From: Stichopus chloronotus
Taxonomy: Eukaryota > Echinodermata > Holothuroidea > Aspidochirotida > Stichopodidae
Direction: 5' to 3'
Assembly (NCBI GenBank): GCA_021234535.1
Contig: CM037833.1
Coordinates: forward strand, 19,815,738 to 19,879,737
DNA: 64,000 nucleotides
The position numbers and the translations under genes were made by a program. The notes beneath the pieces are model-generated. The model was given only the letters and a program-made list of their open reading frames with translations, ran no database searches and had not been told where the DNA came from. Positions within the stretch are counted from its first letter, which is position 1, and each line of letters begins with the position of its first letter. Positions 35,063 through 46,730 of this stretch are shown piece after piece.

Positions 35063-37500
35063 TGTGAGGCTAATGCTCTATTTGATGCTATCACATCAAC
35101 AAGTAAATCTTAAAGCGATAAGTTTCTCTGACAGTAAATCTACTAATTATCATTGACAATTTCTTATCAATATTTCTTCTTCTATATTTATGCTCACATT
35201 GTCTTATGCTCACATTGTCTACAGGTTTAAGAAGTATAAAGACAATTAGGAGCAACGGTTGATAGAAGTGTGGAAATATCCATTCAGGAACAAGGTAAGA
35301 GGAAATATACGCTCAATTATTGCATGTACGATTGTATCAGGGGGGCTAATTCAACGCAAAGTGTAAAAATTATATCATTACAGAAAAATTGTAAGGAAAA
35401 GTATATTTCCACAGATTCAGATATGACGTAATATTAATCGTTCATTTAATATACAGAGAGGAGTCAAAAATGTTTGCCTAAATTTGAGCCTCATATATAT
35501 TTCCTAAAACGTTAAATGTAAAAGTTCTTAAAAATGTAAAGTTTACATCTTTCCTGTTCTAAAGAAGGAAATATCAGTTTTCTAACTTTCTTTTTTCTAC
35601 GGTTCTGATAATTCTCTGGGAGAGATCTGTTTGTCCTTTAAGAACTTGGAGGTTTTCAACATGACTCAAGACTATTTGTTAAGTAACACACATTTTTCTC
35701 TTTGTTCCTTTATTTCTTCGAAACCTGTTTTTCTTAGATACTTAACTCGATATTTAGGAAGGCCAACACCTTTATCTGTTAAACTTTGGAAAGAGAAATC
35801 TGGTTGACTGTAAATTTCACATACGTTTACGTAAGCATTATTCAATATTATGTTGAAATAAAGTTCAACCAAGAAAGCCTGTCACGATGTCAACAGTTCC
35901 TAAAACTAAAGTCTGGTTGTCTGTCCATTTAATGAATTTAAATACTCTGCCTATTCCAGTGTTTACTCCCACCCTGTATCACACCCCTTAGGCAGTAACG
36001 AGTGCTAATGTCTTGAAAGGTAACTGCTAATTGTGAAATAAATCAATTAGGGTTATAATACATCAACCATTAGCAGTCGCTTTTCATAACTTTTGCCGTA
36101 ATATCACATTAACGATTAAATATTGAAATAAATCTCTTATTTCAGATCATGCCATGACGTCTCACAGGAATAATTGCGGCTGTTTCATTAACTTATTTTA
36201 ACAGTACAAATTTTTATTTCAATATGTCTCTCAAAATGTTCAGGTTAGACGACCCCAAGCAACGCGATGTAAACGCGATTCCAAGCGTAGGCCGACTTTT
36301 ATACCTACGAGTTAATTGCCTAATCCAGTGCAATTGTTGTATTCATAGTTTGCCAGTAAATGAGTTTCTTTTTTCATTGATTGTAACCGCTGATTTCGAG
36401 AGGATACTCTATCTTGAACATGATCTTTACCAGCTGCTATTAAAAGATGTAATTGATAAGTTACAACAGCTGTCGATATGTTTGAGTGTTTCGCTTTCAT
36501 GGTCACACCTCTTTACCCTTAGCAATTTGTAATCTTTTAATATATGACATTTTAAATCGTTGAGCAAAACGGACAACTTAAAACTGATTACTTTGATGTG
36601 ACCTCTCTTTATGTTTTCAAAATTCTTTATTCTTGTTTTTCATCTTTTCTCTCTTTTTGTTACTTTGACTTTATTTCGCTGCGGTTTAGAAACCAGTGTG
36701 AGATTTTTTGACGTGTTTGTTGGTAAGTCTTCAGTTGAATTGAAATGAAATAACTGCTTTCATAAGTGTAACTTTATTATTTCAGTAAAATAGGAAATAT
36801 TTGAATTTAAATCATAAACAGATAAAAAAAATCCAAAAGCAAAAAGAGAATGAAACAGTTTTACCATCAATGTTGGACTTTTTTTTATTTAATAACTGAC
36901 AGCAGAAACGCTTTGAAATTTTCATTTTTCACACTTTTTGTGGTTATACCATATTAATGAATATATGGAAGAGATAAACTCTGCCCTTGAGAGGAATATG
37001 AGTCTTCCTTGGTGACGCTGTATATACAAATTGATTCTGCCGTAAAGCTGAGACGAAGTGCTTCCTACAATATTTCCACTGAGGACTACCACACCCCTTA
37101 CATTGAGAATTCTGTATTACTAACAGTATACAGAGAATTTCATAATATTTTGGCAAGAGTTGTTCATTCTTGTTTCAGGTGCTTCTTACTTATATCAGAT
37201 AAATTAACCGCTCTGTCCTATAATCCAGAGGCAGTGGTTAGAACATTTCAAGTGTGGTCATTAATAGGCACTTCTATTTTTAAATTGTCACGGCAATATT
37301 ACTTGGCCAACCCTCAATTCCTACCACCGTCCTGTTTCGTTTTGTTTTGTTTTTTTCCTTTTTTTATGGTTTCTACTTTCGATGAGCGAGCGAAGTGAGG
37401 AATCAGTATTTTGGTAAATATATAGTACATATAATAATCAGGCATCTAACCAACAAGTTTGAACATTATTAGACTTACTGTCTAGGAGGAAATCTCGATA
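35063..37500. other. No gene recognised
   Basis: Frames of 102 codons (36224-36532) and 129 codons (37009-37398) on the plus strand lack domains, leaders or conserved motifs that I can name. Both are plausible chance frames in AT-rich DNA. Confidence 0.45.
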
Positions 37501-37528
37501 TTTTTCAAAGCATTTTGCCAATCAAATT

Positions 37529-37990
37529 TGACCTGTGACCTCTAACCTTTGGCCTATAACCTTAAATATCGACGGGAGACCCAACTTCGGACCATGGGTC
37601 ACGTAAGTAGCAACTTTGACCCTCATCGACTTTGCGGTGTAGGAGGAGTTTCGGACGCAAAATTTTCGGTGTCTTATTGAAATTGTGACTCCTGAACTTG
37701 ACCTTTGACCTTAAAACACAAACAAATATAATTTAGAGATAAAATCTTGTATGCCGGTCATATATGTGAAGGTCCAATTTAAATAGGAATTTTGGATTGA
37801 GAAATACAGCAAATTAAATTTTCACTTATTTGACCTTTAACCTTTGCTCTTTGGCCTCTGACCTTACATTTGGATGGGATACAAAACTACAAACCATAGA
37901 TAATCTATTTACCAACTTTGACCCTCATAGGCTTTGCGGTCTAGGAGGAGTTGCGGACGAAAACTTTTGAAATTGAAATTTTCTTTCGCA
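37529..37990 (-). repeat. Two direct ~150-bp units rich in TGACCT half-sites
   Basis: Unit 1 (about 37529-37690) and unit 2 (about 37831-37980) share TTTGACCCTCAT, then CTTTGCGGT(G/C)TAGGAGGAGTT. Each begins with runs of TGACC(T)/TAACCTTTGGCC. Between them, 37699-37711 is an exact DR1 pair, TGACCT-T-TGACCT. It is related in reverse complement to the 41990-42570 repeats. Confidence 0.65.
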
Positions 37991-38239
37991 CAACCCCTTT
38001 ACTAACCGATGCTACGGCAACTGAGAAGCACATAATACATTTTAACGTCCCAAAGCAACTGCAATATCTCATCCCTTACATAACATGTAAACGGATGAGT
38101 TTATAATAGTAATTACAACAACAATAATAAAACAATGATAGTAAAATGAAAATTGAACAAAGTAACACACTAACCAATCTCATAAAAACAAAACTAATAA
38201 ATAATAGTGATCATCATATTTTTGGGGGGTTCTTCTTAT
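37991..38239. other. No gene recognised
   Basis: Short AT-rich interval before the inverted LRR fragment. Confidence 0.5.
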
Positions 38240-38690
38240 CCAGTCAATGATTACATTTAGATTTTAGTTGTAAAGTATCATAAAATATTTCAACGTGAAA
38301 AAGTAAAATAAATTACTAAATATTTCAAAGTAATGTAATAATAATATAATTATAATAACATTGTTTATAATAATTAAGAGTTTGATGAAGACGACGAGGC
38401 GGATATTTGTTTTTTATATTACTCTTATCGTTTAACTTAATTTACATTTCCATACACCCCCTCCACACACACACACGCACACACACACACACACACACAC
38501 ACCATCTCTCAACCTCACATATTGATAGATTGACATGTACGATATTTTGATTGTAGTATTGTACTGGAGTAGCACAATTTGCATGGTTGATTTGCCGGGT
38601 AGTAATGATCCAGTTCCACAAGGGAAAAGCATCACAGTCACACCGGAGAGGATTATCTCTGACATCCAATGTCGAGCTCTTACAAAGAAT
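38240..38690 (-). pseudogene. Inverted LRRCT plus 3'-flank fragment of the LRR receptor family
   Basis: 38514-38681 on the minus strand is nearly identical to 23644-23811 of the intact gene: I count 3 substitutions in 168 bp. All three change an amino acid (Leu to Val, Thr to Asn, Ala to Val). Left of it, 38250-38445 in the minus direction resembles the 3' flank of the intact gene (AAGTTAAACGATAA(G/C)AGTAA). The stalk and membrane-span code that should lie between is replaced by GAGGTTGAGAGATGG and a (GT)n run. Upstream of the LRRCT the match stops abruptly, so no complete gene exists here. The GAG|GTTGAG junction could be a splice donor. Confidence 0.8.
38465..38503. repeat. (AC)n microsatellite inside the LRR fragment
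   Basis: ACACAC/GCACAC run occupying the position of the lost stalk/TM code. Confidence 0.95.
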
Positions 38691-39334
38691 AATTAGAAGA
38701 GATGTAAATGGTGCTCTGCCCTGTCTTTTTACATCCACCAGGAACCCTGGAACGTACTTATATGCAAAATATAGTCCGTTAAAAAAACAAAATTAGATTT
38801 CTCTGCTAAACAGAAATTATTGCGCCACCTGTAACCGTGATGTCGGGTGACGCACGAGTATGAATTATCGTAAAAGAAACTGAAAATTATCATGCACAAA
38901 AATTGCTTCTTAACTTAACATCTTAACAATATCTTTGCGACATAACTGTAAACGCAGCGAAGAGATAAGTTGAATTGACCATATATACTTGAAAATAAAT
39001 AGAACAATAACTTACGAAAATCTTGAGAGAAAGATAACCGGCTCCAATAACAACGATACTTGGCTGTGTTATACACTACTGGTAGTATCACTGAGGGCAC
39101 TGCCCTCAGCTACACGTGAATTTGACTTAACTTCGAAAACGAGGGGTGGCTAAATGTAACCCACAACTGCCTAACAGCAAGGTTAGGTTGAACCTCAGCT
39201 AACGAGGGAATAAGATTGGGAGCAGCCCCAACTACATTTACAAGACTGGGGGTCAGCCCTCATACTGCCTGACCACAATAGTAGAAGTCATACCAACAAA
39301 ACGGACACTTTAACTTCACCTATCAATTCATTAA
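38691..39334. other. No gene recognised
   Basis: Contains a small self-complementary motif, GAGGGCACTGCCCTC, at about 39095-39109 and a moderately GC-rich patch (39105-39290) of unknown nature. Confidence 0.45.
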
Positions 39335-41380
39335 ATTTTATTCAAAGTATTTGTTTCACAGTGCTTGCTACATAGCACAGGATTTCATTTCATGTATTTG
39401 TTTTATCGTAACGACCAATAATAACAATATTTACACACGTACAGAATTGTAACAAACTACAATTTGGAAAGTTACGAAAGGAAGTACTCTAAAAACCTTG
39501 GTAGGCTTGTGGGACAGAGCACTCCCTGTAAGAAGTACAAAAAGGAAAAGATGTGCATTAACCTAAACGATATACAGTGAACATAAGAATGGTGAATGCT
39601 GCATGAAATAATTCATTATTCAATAATTTTCTGTACATTGCTTGCAATACTTACTTTTAAAACTAGAAATTGTTTTGCAGAGTTGGACTTCATTAGGGAG
39701 GGTATTCCAAATTGAGGATGCTCTTACGTGTAAACTTTGCTTCAGAAAATGTGAATTAAAACGTAGTAATCGGAGATATCCGGACTGCCTTGTATTACGG
39801 TCATGTGTGTCATGGTTAAATGAGAATATTTGTTGAAAGTACGGTGGGGCAAGATTGTGTATGATACGGTAAGCAAAGACTGCTTCTTTGAAGTTGATTA
39901 AGTCGGTGAACTTCATCAAGTTAAGTAGAGAAAAAAGTTTACTGGTATGTTCAATTGAGTCAGCCGAGCAAATATGCCGGATTGCCCTCTTCTGTAATGT
40001 AATGAGTCTGGTCAGGTGTGTCTTACTTGTCCCAGCCCAGACAGACAGGCAGTACAGGAGGTGTGGCAAGATGAGGGTGAGATAGAGGGAACGAAGGATA
40101 TTCCTCGGTAAATAGTGCTTAAGCTTAGACAAAATTCCAGTGCATTTGGCAATTTTAACACTTATGGCGTCAATATGTGGTTTCCAAGTCAAACGATCGT
40201 CAATTAAAACCCCTAGAAATTTACTACAATCAACTTTTTGCAATGATACACCATTCATGAAAATTCTAATATCAATTATATTAGGTCTATTACTGTAATT
40301 TACTTTACTAAATAGCATAAAATTAGTCTTCTTCACATTTAAAGAAAGCTTGCTAGCTGAAAACCATTCATGAAATTGACTAAGTTCAGTACATACAGTG
40401 CCTTTTAACTGATTTATATCATCACCTGTAAAAAATTTACAAGTATCATCTGCAAAAAGAACAAGAGTACAATCATTTGAAACGTTTACTATGTCATTTA
40501 CATAAATTATAAAAAGTAAAGGACCTAAAATGGATCCTTGAGGAACACCACATATTAAGCTTAATGATTCAGAGTTGGTTCCCTTGTAAAACACAAACTG
40601 TTTCCTATTGGAGAGAAAGCTTATAATTCACTCAAGTCCTAATCCCCTTATACCATAATGGAAAAGTTTTTTCACCAAGATGGTGTGGTCAATTGTGTCG
40701 GAAGCCTTCGACAAGTCTAAGAAAATTCCGATTTATGTTTTGTTTTGATCTAGGGCTGTATTCAAATGATTTAGTGCGTGGACGAGAGCCAGCTCAGTAG
40801 GGTGGTTTGGCCGAAATCCGTATTGACCGTTATACAAAACATTATACTTTGTGATAAAGTTGTAAAGGCGATTATGGACAAGTCTTTCAAATATTTTGGA
40901 GAAACAAGATAGAATGGAAACTGGGCGATAATTATCACAATGCATCGGATCGTCTTTCTTGAAAATAGGTACGACTTTAGCTACTTTAATTTGATCCTGA
41001 ACGTTACCGGTCCCAAGCGACCTGTTGATAATATGAGTAAGGGGTTTGGATATAAAAGGCATGACTTTCTCCACAATACCAGGCTTAATCCCATCAAAAC
41101 CAGCAGTCTTATTGGGCTTTAAACAAGACCTACAAATTTTGATAACTTCATCCTCGTCTGTTGGAGTAAGATACATAGTTGAAGGATTGTTACCTTTTAA
41201 ATATACATTAACATTCGCATTGCTCTGTATTGTAGAGGCAAGCTTTGGGCCTACATTAACAAAGAATTTATTAAATGCATCTGCTATTGTCTTCTTATCG
41301 GTTATTTCATCATTGTAATGAAAAAAAGAGCTCGGATATGAGAATTTACCTTTCTTATTTTTATGTAATACACAAAACAG
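39335..41380 (-). mobile_element. 5'-truncated Jockey/CR1-type LINE with two in-frame stops
   Basis: Minus-strand reverse transcriptase. KPNKTAGFDGI, NYRPVSILSCFSKIFERL and GQYGFRPNHPTELALVHAL lie in 40733-41176. GVPQGSILGPLLFIIYVNDI, the catalytic VLFADDTCKFF, KFLGVLIDDRLTWKPHI and a LLYCLSVWAG C-terminal part lie in 39620-40594. The two parts are the same frame separated only by stop codons near 40735 and 40627; otherwise reading is continuous, so decay is recent. The endonuclease is absent, and the element stops near 41380 in the linker before the RT, typical 5' truncation. About 280 bp of 3' UTR follows, ending AT-rich. It is similar in style to, but clearly distinct from, the LINE at 53527-56765. 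Confidence 0.85.
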
Positions 41381-41779
41381 TCACATGCATGAGAGAACTG
41401 TCCTCCAGTGCCATGAAAGAATGAAACAGAACGCGTACGAGTAACAACAGATAACACCAGGCATCTGACACACTACAACCAGTTGATCATGTGACATTTA
41501 TACTGACCTCTTCCATATTTGAAAATTTAAAACAAAATGATCTGAATAAAATTCTGGTGAACCTGTTGTTGAAAACGAGATGCCAAACAAAATTCGACCT
41601 TTGTCTAAACCAGTTTATTGGTGGTTCAGTTGAATTATTGTTTTCTAACTAGATCATTTGCAAGAGAAGAAACGGGAATGGGGCAAAAATGTACTTTACA
41701 ATAACCAATGTAAACTAAATTATTGCTTGCTAGCCGAATAAATGGTAGAGATTGGCAGTCATCCATTGGTTCCATAAAA
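41381..41779. other. No gene recognised
   Basis: Short intergenic stretch with no frame of interest. Confidence 0.45.
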
Positions 41780-41945
41780 ATGAACAAGTGGCAATCCAGT
41801 CGCAAAAAAGTTGCAAATCTTACCCGTATCGTTTTGCATGTCCATTCTCCCAAAGTAGGATCTGAGGTGTGTATTTCATGAGTGATTCAGATTGCTTGTT
41901 ATGCCAAGTGCTGAATACTCAAGATACCTAATTATATAGTATTAC
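41780..41945 (+). repeat. Copy of the 20240-20420 dispersed repeat
   Basis: Shares GTTGCAAATCT, TATCGTTTTGCATG and CATTCT with the block upstream of the LRR gene, and remains alignable for about 130 bp. The minus-strand frame through it (41635-41853) is not conserved. Confidence 0.5.
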
Positions 41946-41989
41946 AATACACAGTGTAAGTGTCGAACGGCACTGGTGCTATCATTTAA

Positions 41990-42570
41990 AAAGTCACGTG
42001 AATAAAGGTCAAATCATGGAAAATACTCTAAAAAAGGTGTTACGATCTCATCTTAGATGGTAAGTGGGATAAACTTCAAACTTGGTGGGTAGGTGCTGGA
42101 ATATATGGTATAGCTTCCGCCCGATTGAATTTTAAATATTTATTACGTCACGAGGTCAAATGTCACGTGATTAAAGATCAAATCGGCAAAAATGCTCTAA
42201 AGTGTGTCTTGATTTCCTCATATGTAGTAAATTGGATAAACTGGTGAGTGGTGACGGGGTATGTCGTTCAGTGACCGCCTGACTAATGACGCCAGAGGTC
42301 AAAGGTCACAGGTCATGAAAACAAAAAAATGGCATTGGCATTATCTCAATGTGTGGATACCTTATAATGATGAAACTACAATATAAAGACAGTAGAGAAT
42401 ACATTTTTTTAAACATTGATAACGTCACTCGGACAAAGGTCATGTGGTTTAAGGTCAAAACGGCAAAGTTCTCTGAAAAGTGTCCTCCTAGACGTTAATT
42501 CGGATGAACTTCAAACTTGGTTGGTGGATGCCTGGGTGTGAGATGTAGTGCTCGCCCGACCGATGACGGC
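41990..42570 (+). repeat. Degenerate ~150-bp tandem units with AGGTCA half-sites
   Basis: About four units, starting near 41992, 42157, 42290 and 42430. Each has an AAGGTCAAA motif followed by CTCTAAAA(A/G)TGT, GGATAAACTTCAAACTTGGT and a GCCCGA(C/T)(T/C)GA segment. The unit at 42296-42315 contains three AGGTCA half-sites, each separated by one base (triple DR1). No coding. It belongs to the same family as 37529-37990 in the other orientation. Confidence 0.65.
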
Positions 42571-45500
42571 CCAGTTAACGGCAAAAATAACTATTACCGT
42601 AACGCACAACAGTGTTAGGTGGTGGTTGAACATGTCGTCAACATAACTTTTACACATTTGCCTCTCCATGAAGGTGACCCGGTATTTCAAGCTATACTAT
42701 CAGATTTGCGGTGATTTTCTGTACCTTGATACAATGCCGTCATTAAATATATGTTCACAACGTATATATAGATCTACTGCATAATTGTTCAAGAACTCGC
42801 GATGTTAACGCACTGTTTGAGGGATACATTGACGCCCACGCGTTTTCTGGGAATACTTTTGATATTCTGACAAAAGTGCACGCGCATGAAGGTATTGCTG
42901 CCGTTCGACCCTTGTGCCGTTCGACGGTGTAATGCAGTACCGTACTATATCATTTCGTAACTTGACATATCAGCACTTCTATCGACAAAGAGCAATCTGA
43001 ATCATTGGTGTGATATACAGCTCAGCGTACTTGGGGAGAATGGGTAGGAAAAACGATAGTGATGAGATTTGCAACGCCGTGGATCGCCCACTTGTTCTAA
43101 TTATTGCTTTTAAAACTACTACCTGTTTCAGATCTTCAAAGTTGGTTTATATTGCGTCGTCACTAGTACATCAATTACCTTATTTGGTTATGATTGGCAG
43201 CGAAAGAGAGAGAAAGAGGCGGTGGAGCCAGAGAGCGAGAGGTGGAGAGAGAGAGATAGTGTATGATTGTAGTGAAGTTTCCGTCGCAAGTGATTGTTAA
43301 ACAAAGCAATGTACTTCTTAACTTTCGTGTGACATAAAAGCCATATTTTAGAGTACTGGATGTATTAAAAATTGAAAATGTTGAAAAAAAGATACAAACA
43401 TGCCATCAAAATGTATCACTTTTTTTCAGAATGCATGTCACCCCATCGACCTTTAACATCTAATACATTTTACTCTTTGGTCTATTTGAAATTAATTCAT
43501 TTAACGTTGCTGTTATTCCAAGTGGTAATTCCCGCGGTAAGGCACGAGGGAAGTGTATCCTAATTTTATGAACATAAAAGTAGTAGTCCAAAAGTACAGG
43601 TGAAAGTTTAGAGTTTTTCGGAGTAACTTACCACGTGACTGCACTACCTGCTACCTGCTTGTCCTGAGTCATTAGTGTCTTTAAATAAAGGCAGAAAAGG
43701 TTTGGTGTTGCACACCCAGACATTACAATTTCATTGTCTGATCTGAGTAAAGTCTCACACAATGCCGGTGCATTTAGCTAATAGACTAGTGCAAGAATCG
43801 AAAAAGTGAAAACCACCTTTATCATAGTAACAGTGAAAAATTAGGAAAAAGCTGTTCTTCAAATGAAAACGTTACAATTACTCAATTACAAGAAATCATA
43901 TAAATTACTGAATAAATATAAATTGCTGGATTATCAGAAAACGTCAGTTCTTTTCTACCTGTTTCATAATGAAGGTGTAAAAGTGCTTAAGATGGCACAG
44001 TTCCCTGTATGCATTGTTTTCTCTCTCTTTTTTTTTGGGGGGGGGGGAGCATAAACTTGTTATTTTACTTTCAGGAGATTTCTGTTCATCTATTCCAAGT
44101 ATAAAGGCAACAAAAAAAAATTTCAGGCCAGTTATCTATGATATATGATCAAGTGCAATATATAAAAACACTAAATCCAAGGACAGCTTATTTTTTAAGA
44201 CTCTTCTCGTCATTAGTACTGCTAGAGGATGTATCGTTTCCCTCGGACAACACTCTGCTTCATTTGTGGTTAAACTTTCATGCAAATTCAAACGTCCCAA
44301 CAGCAACATATGTAGTATAAATAATTTAACTGTGATATTGAAGACTACATTTTTTTTTTCAATAAACTCATCCTATCACGTGAGGATAAATAATTAGTAC
44401 CAAATTAAGAATGGCTCCCTCTTTTACAATGACTTAAAATGAAGAACGACGGATGATTTGTTTATTCTTCTAGTAACCTTCCTTTGTACCTGTGCATCGC
44501 TCTTGCTTTCATGACGGTATTGCAATGGTCTGTTCGGACATGAATTGGTTGATACTTCTGTGAAAGATTTTGTTTTAAGATCAGATAGATTTCATTTGTT
44601 TTCTCTGTACTTTAATACCACTGACATTTACTAGTGACATTACTACTGACAACGTGCATGGATACGTGAAGTTGCAAACGGATGAATTCATCAAGAAATT
44701 TAGTTACACTGTTAATGCTCGTTTAATCCGGCAAAACTGTACTTGATGCAAGAATCTGTTCTAGAGCAAGGACCTGTTCTATAGCAAGGACCTGTTCCCT
44801 CTTTTGGTAAACGTAAATTGTTTCTGCAGAAGAGAAAAAAACAGAATTATTGCTCTTTCCTCAACGTTACAGGAGAAATCACTTAACTGTTTTCACTCGG
44901 CGAGATCAACTGCTATTTGCAAATTGCATTTATTTATTATCCTGTGAAACGTGCTACTGGACGCGAAATGCCATTAGAAATCACATCTTGATTATTGATT
45001 ATTAGATGGTTGAATGTTGAACATTATATTCTGATTAAATTATTCAACTGCACTTCTTGTTGAAAATCAAATATCTTGTTTCTTTGGTTTACATCTGGAA
45101 TGCCAATATCTTATGACAGAGCCTTACTATATTTGTGGATATGTGACATTGAAATTACTCCGGCGAACTTAAGCGAAGAAAGGAAAAGGTGACAGGCAAA
45201 CAAGTACTTTACGCTCTGACCTGGTTTCCAGTGTGATGGAATAACTACCGAGAAAATTGGAATATTGATATTAATTTAACATCTGAGAAAGCAAAAATTT
45301 GTCAAAAACAGGTCAAAGCTTGAAATAAGCTACCCGTTGATTTTTATTTAAATGTTTAAGGCTTCTGCTTACCCTGTTCCAGCTGTTCAAATAATTTTAG
45401 TATTAATGAAATCATATCAGATCATAGTTCTCGAATAGTAGCCAGATTACAATTACTATACAGAGTAAACGCAGTTTCAACTGTGTATATTCATAATGTA

Positions 45501-45602
45501 CGCTGTGATACGTAGACGTCTTATTTTTTAAATAAGTACACTTCATTGAGTACAGCGTTTATAACACTGCATAAGTAAGTAACTGGCACTCTAGTGTGTT
45601 AA
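42571..45602. other. No gene recognised; 5' flank of the GPCR gene
   Basis: Contains a purine-rich GAGAGA patch (43200-43258) and a T-run followed by a G-run near 44030-44047. Frames up to 96 codons have no recognisable family. A promoter for the downstream GPCR cannot be placed. Confidence 0.45.
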
Positions 45603-46730
45603 ATGCTCAGGGCGATCTCGACGGAAAAGAACAGAAAAGAGAATATGTTGCCAAATATGTCATATAGTTATTCAGATATTTATGGTTATAATACAGATTC
45701 CATATCTCAGTCGAATAATTACACACGCATTTCCTATCTTCACTTTTGGCGTTCACTTTGCTCATTTATCCCTTTGGCCCTCGCTGCTTTGATCTCGAAT
45801 ATCTTGTTTATCATTACAGTAGGGCGTAATTCTACTTTACGTCAAACAAGAATTGTTGTTTACTTAGTAGCATTGTCATTTGTAGACATAATCAGTTCTC
45901 TTATGTATATGGTGACGGGGCTTGTACTTCTGTGTACTTCTCGTGCCCAGAATAACTACCACGGGTTGTTAGGACACATTGAAATTTATTTAATTATTAT
46001 ATCGTGGTTTCGTGGTCCTTTGGAAATCGTTAGTTTATGGCTTATGATATGTATTGCATATGAAAGTTATAAAAGTATTTCCAGGTCTTTTGGGAGCTTT
46101 AATTCGACTGTGAATTTGACGAGACGAGGTCTTTGCACTGCATTTGTGATAATATTTGTTCCTATTCCTTTAGTTTTTGCTTTTCGCCGTCTAACATCGA
46201 AATTTGCCATATTTAATTTAATTCCGTTGGCAAGAAAGGTAGAAGAAGTACCCATAACTAGTTACCTTTTGATTTCCCTGGACTTTACTGCTTTGCTAAT
46301 CACTGTTTTTCTATATTTTAAGGCCTTTAACGCTCTTTCCGAATACCCTGATATCGGCAATGACGCACGTGGGATTCACTATATACAGCAAAGAGAAGTA
46401 ACCAGAATGGTTTTGGTTAATTCAGCGGTTTTCTTTGTTTTCGCTTTATTTCAGGAAGTCATAATCGGTCTTCTCATTGTTTTGAGTCCCGATGGTTTAG
46501 ATAATACCATGTATCTTTATCTTTCTGGTATACCCACGTTGATCAATTCTGGCATAAATCCTATTATTTACAATATTTTTGGTTCTCGTTACCGAGAAGC
46601 TTTCATGAACACTTTTCCTTGTTTGAAACGATTCAAAATGTGCTGTAGAAGAGATCGACAGCCTGCACATGTTGACTTTGAAATGAACAGAACGACCACT
46701 AACGATCAAGAAATTACTGCTAGCACGTAA
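45603..46730 (+). CDS. Orphan rhodopsin-like (class A) GPCR, single exon
   Basis: A 375-residue protein with seven hydrophobic spans: about 52-74, 83-110, 125-152, 175-195, 218-241, 267-294 and 303-326. Class A marks are Asn66 in TM1 (ALISNILF), Asp95 in TM2 (ALSFVDIIS) and NPIIY at 319-323 in TM7, followed by FGSRYREAF as helix 8. N-glycosylation sites lie in the N-terminus (Asn18, Asn39). Variant features are ESY at 154-156 where DRY is expected, no Trp in TM4 and no CWxP in TM6. The C-terminal tail has a Cys pair (347-348) that could be palmitoylated. The ligand is unknown. Intronless, lineage-expanded GPCRs are well known in echinoderms. Met15 or Met19 are alternative starts; the first ATG is kept because the frame is open from there. 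Confidence 0.88.
   Translation: MLRAISTEKNRKENMLPNMSYSYSDIYGYNTDSISQSNNYTRISYLHFWRSLCSFIPLALAALISNILFIITVGRNSTLRQTRIVVYLVALSFVDIISSLMYMVTGLVLLCTSRAQNNYHGLLGHIEIYLIIISWFRGPLEIVSLWLMICIAYESYKSISRSFGSFNSTVNLTRRGLCTAFVIIFVPIPLVFAFRRLTSKFAIFNLIPLARKVEEVPITSYLLISLDFTALLITVFLYFKAFNALSEYPDIGNDARGIHYIQQREVTRMVLVNSAVFFVFALFQEVIIGLLIVLSPDGLDNTMYLYLSGIPTLINSGINPIIYNIFGSRYREAFMNTFPCLKRFKMCCRRDRQPAHVDFEMNRTTTNDQEITAST

Noticed and set aside
36224..37398. Two plus-strand frames of 102 and 129 codons as host genes
   Set aside because: No domain, leader, conserved motif or splice context; expected by chance in AT-rich DNA of this length.
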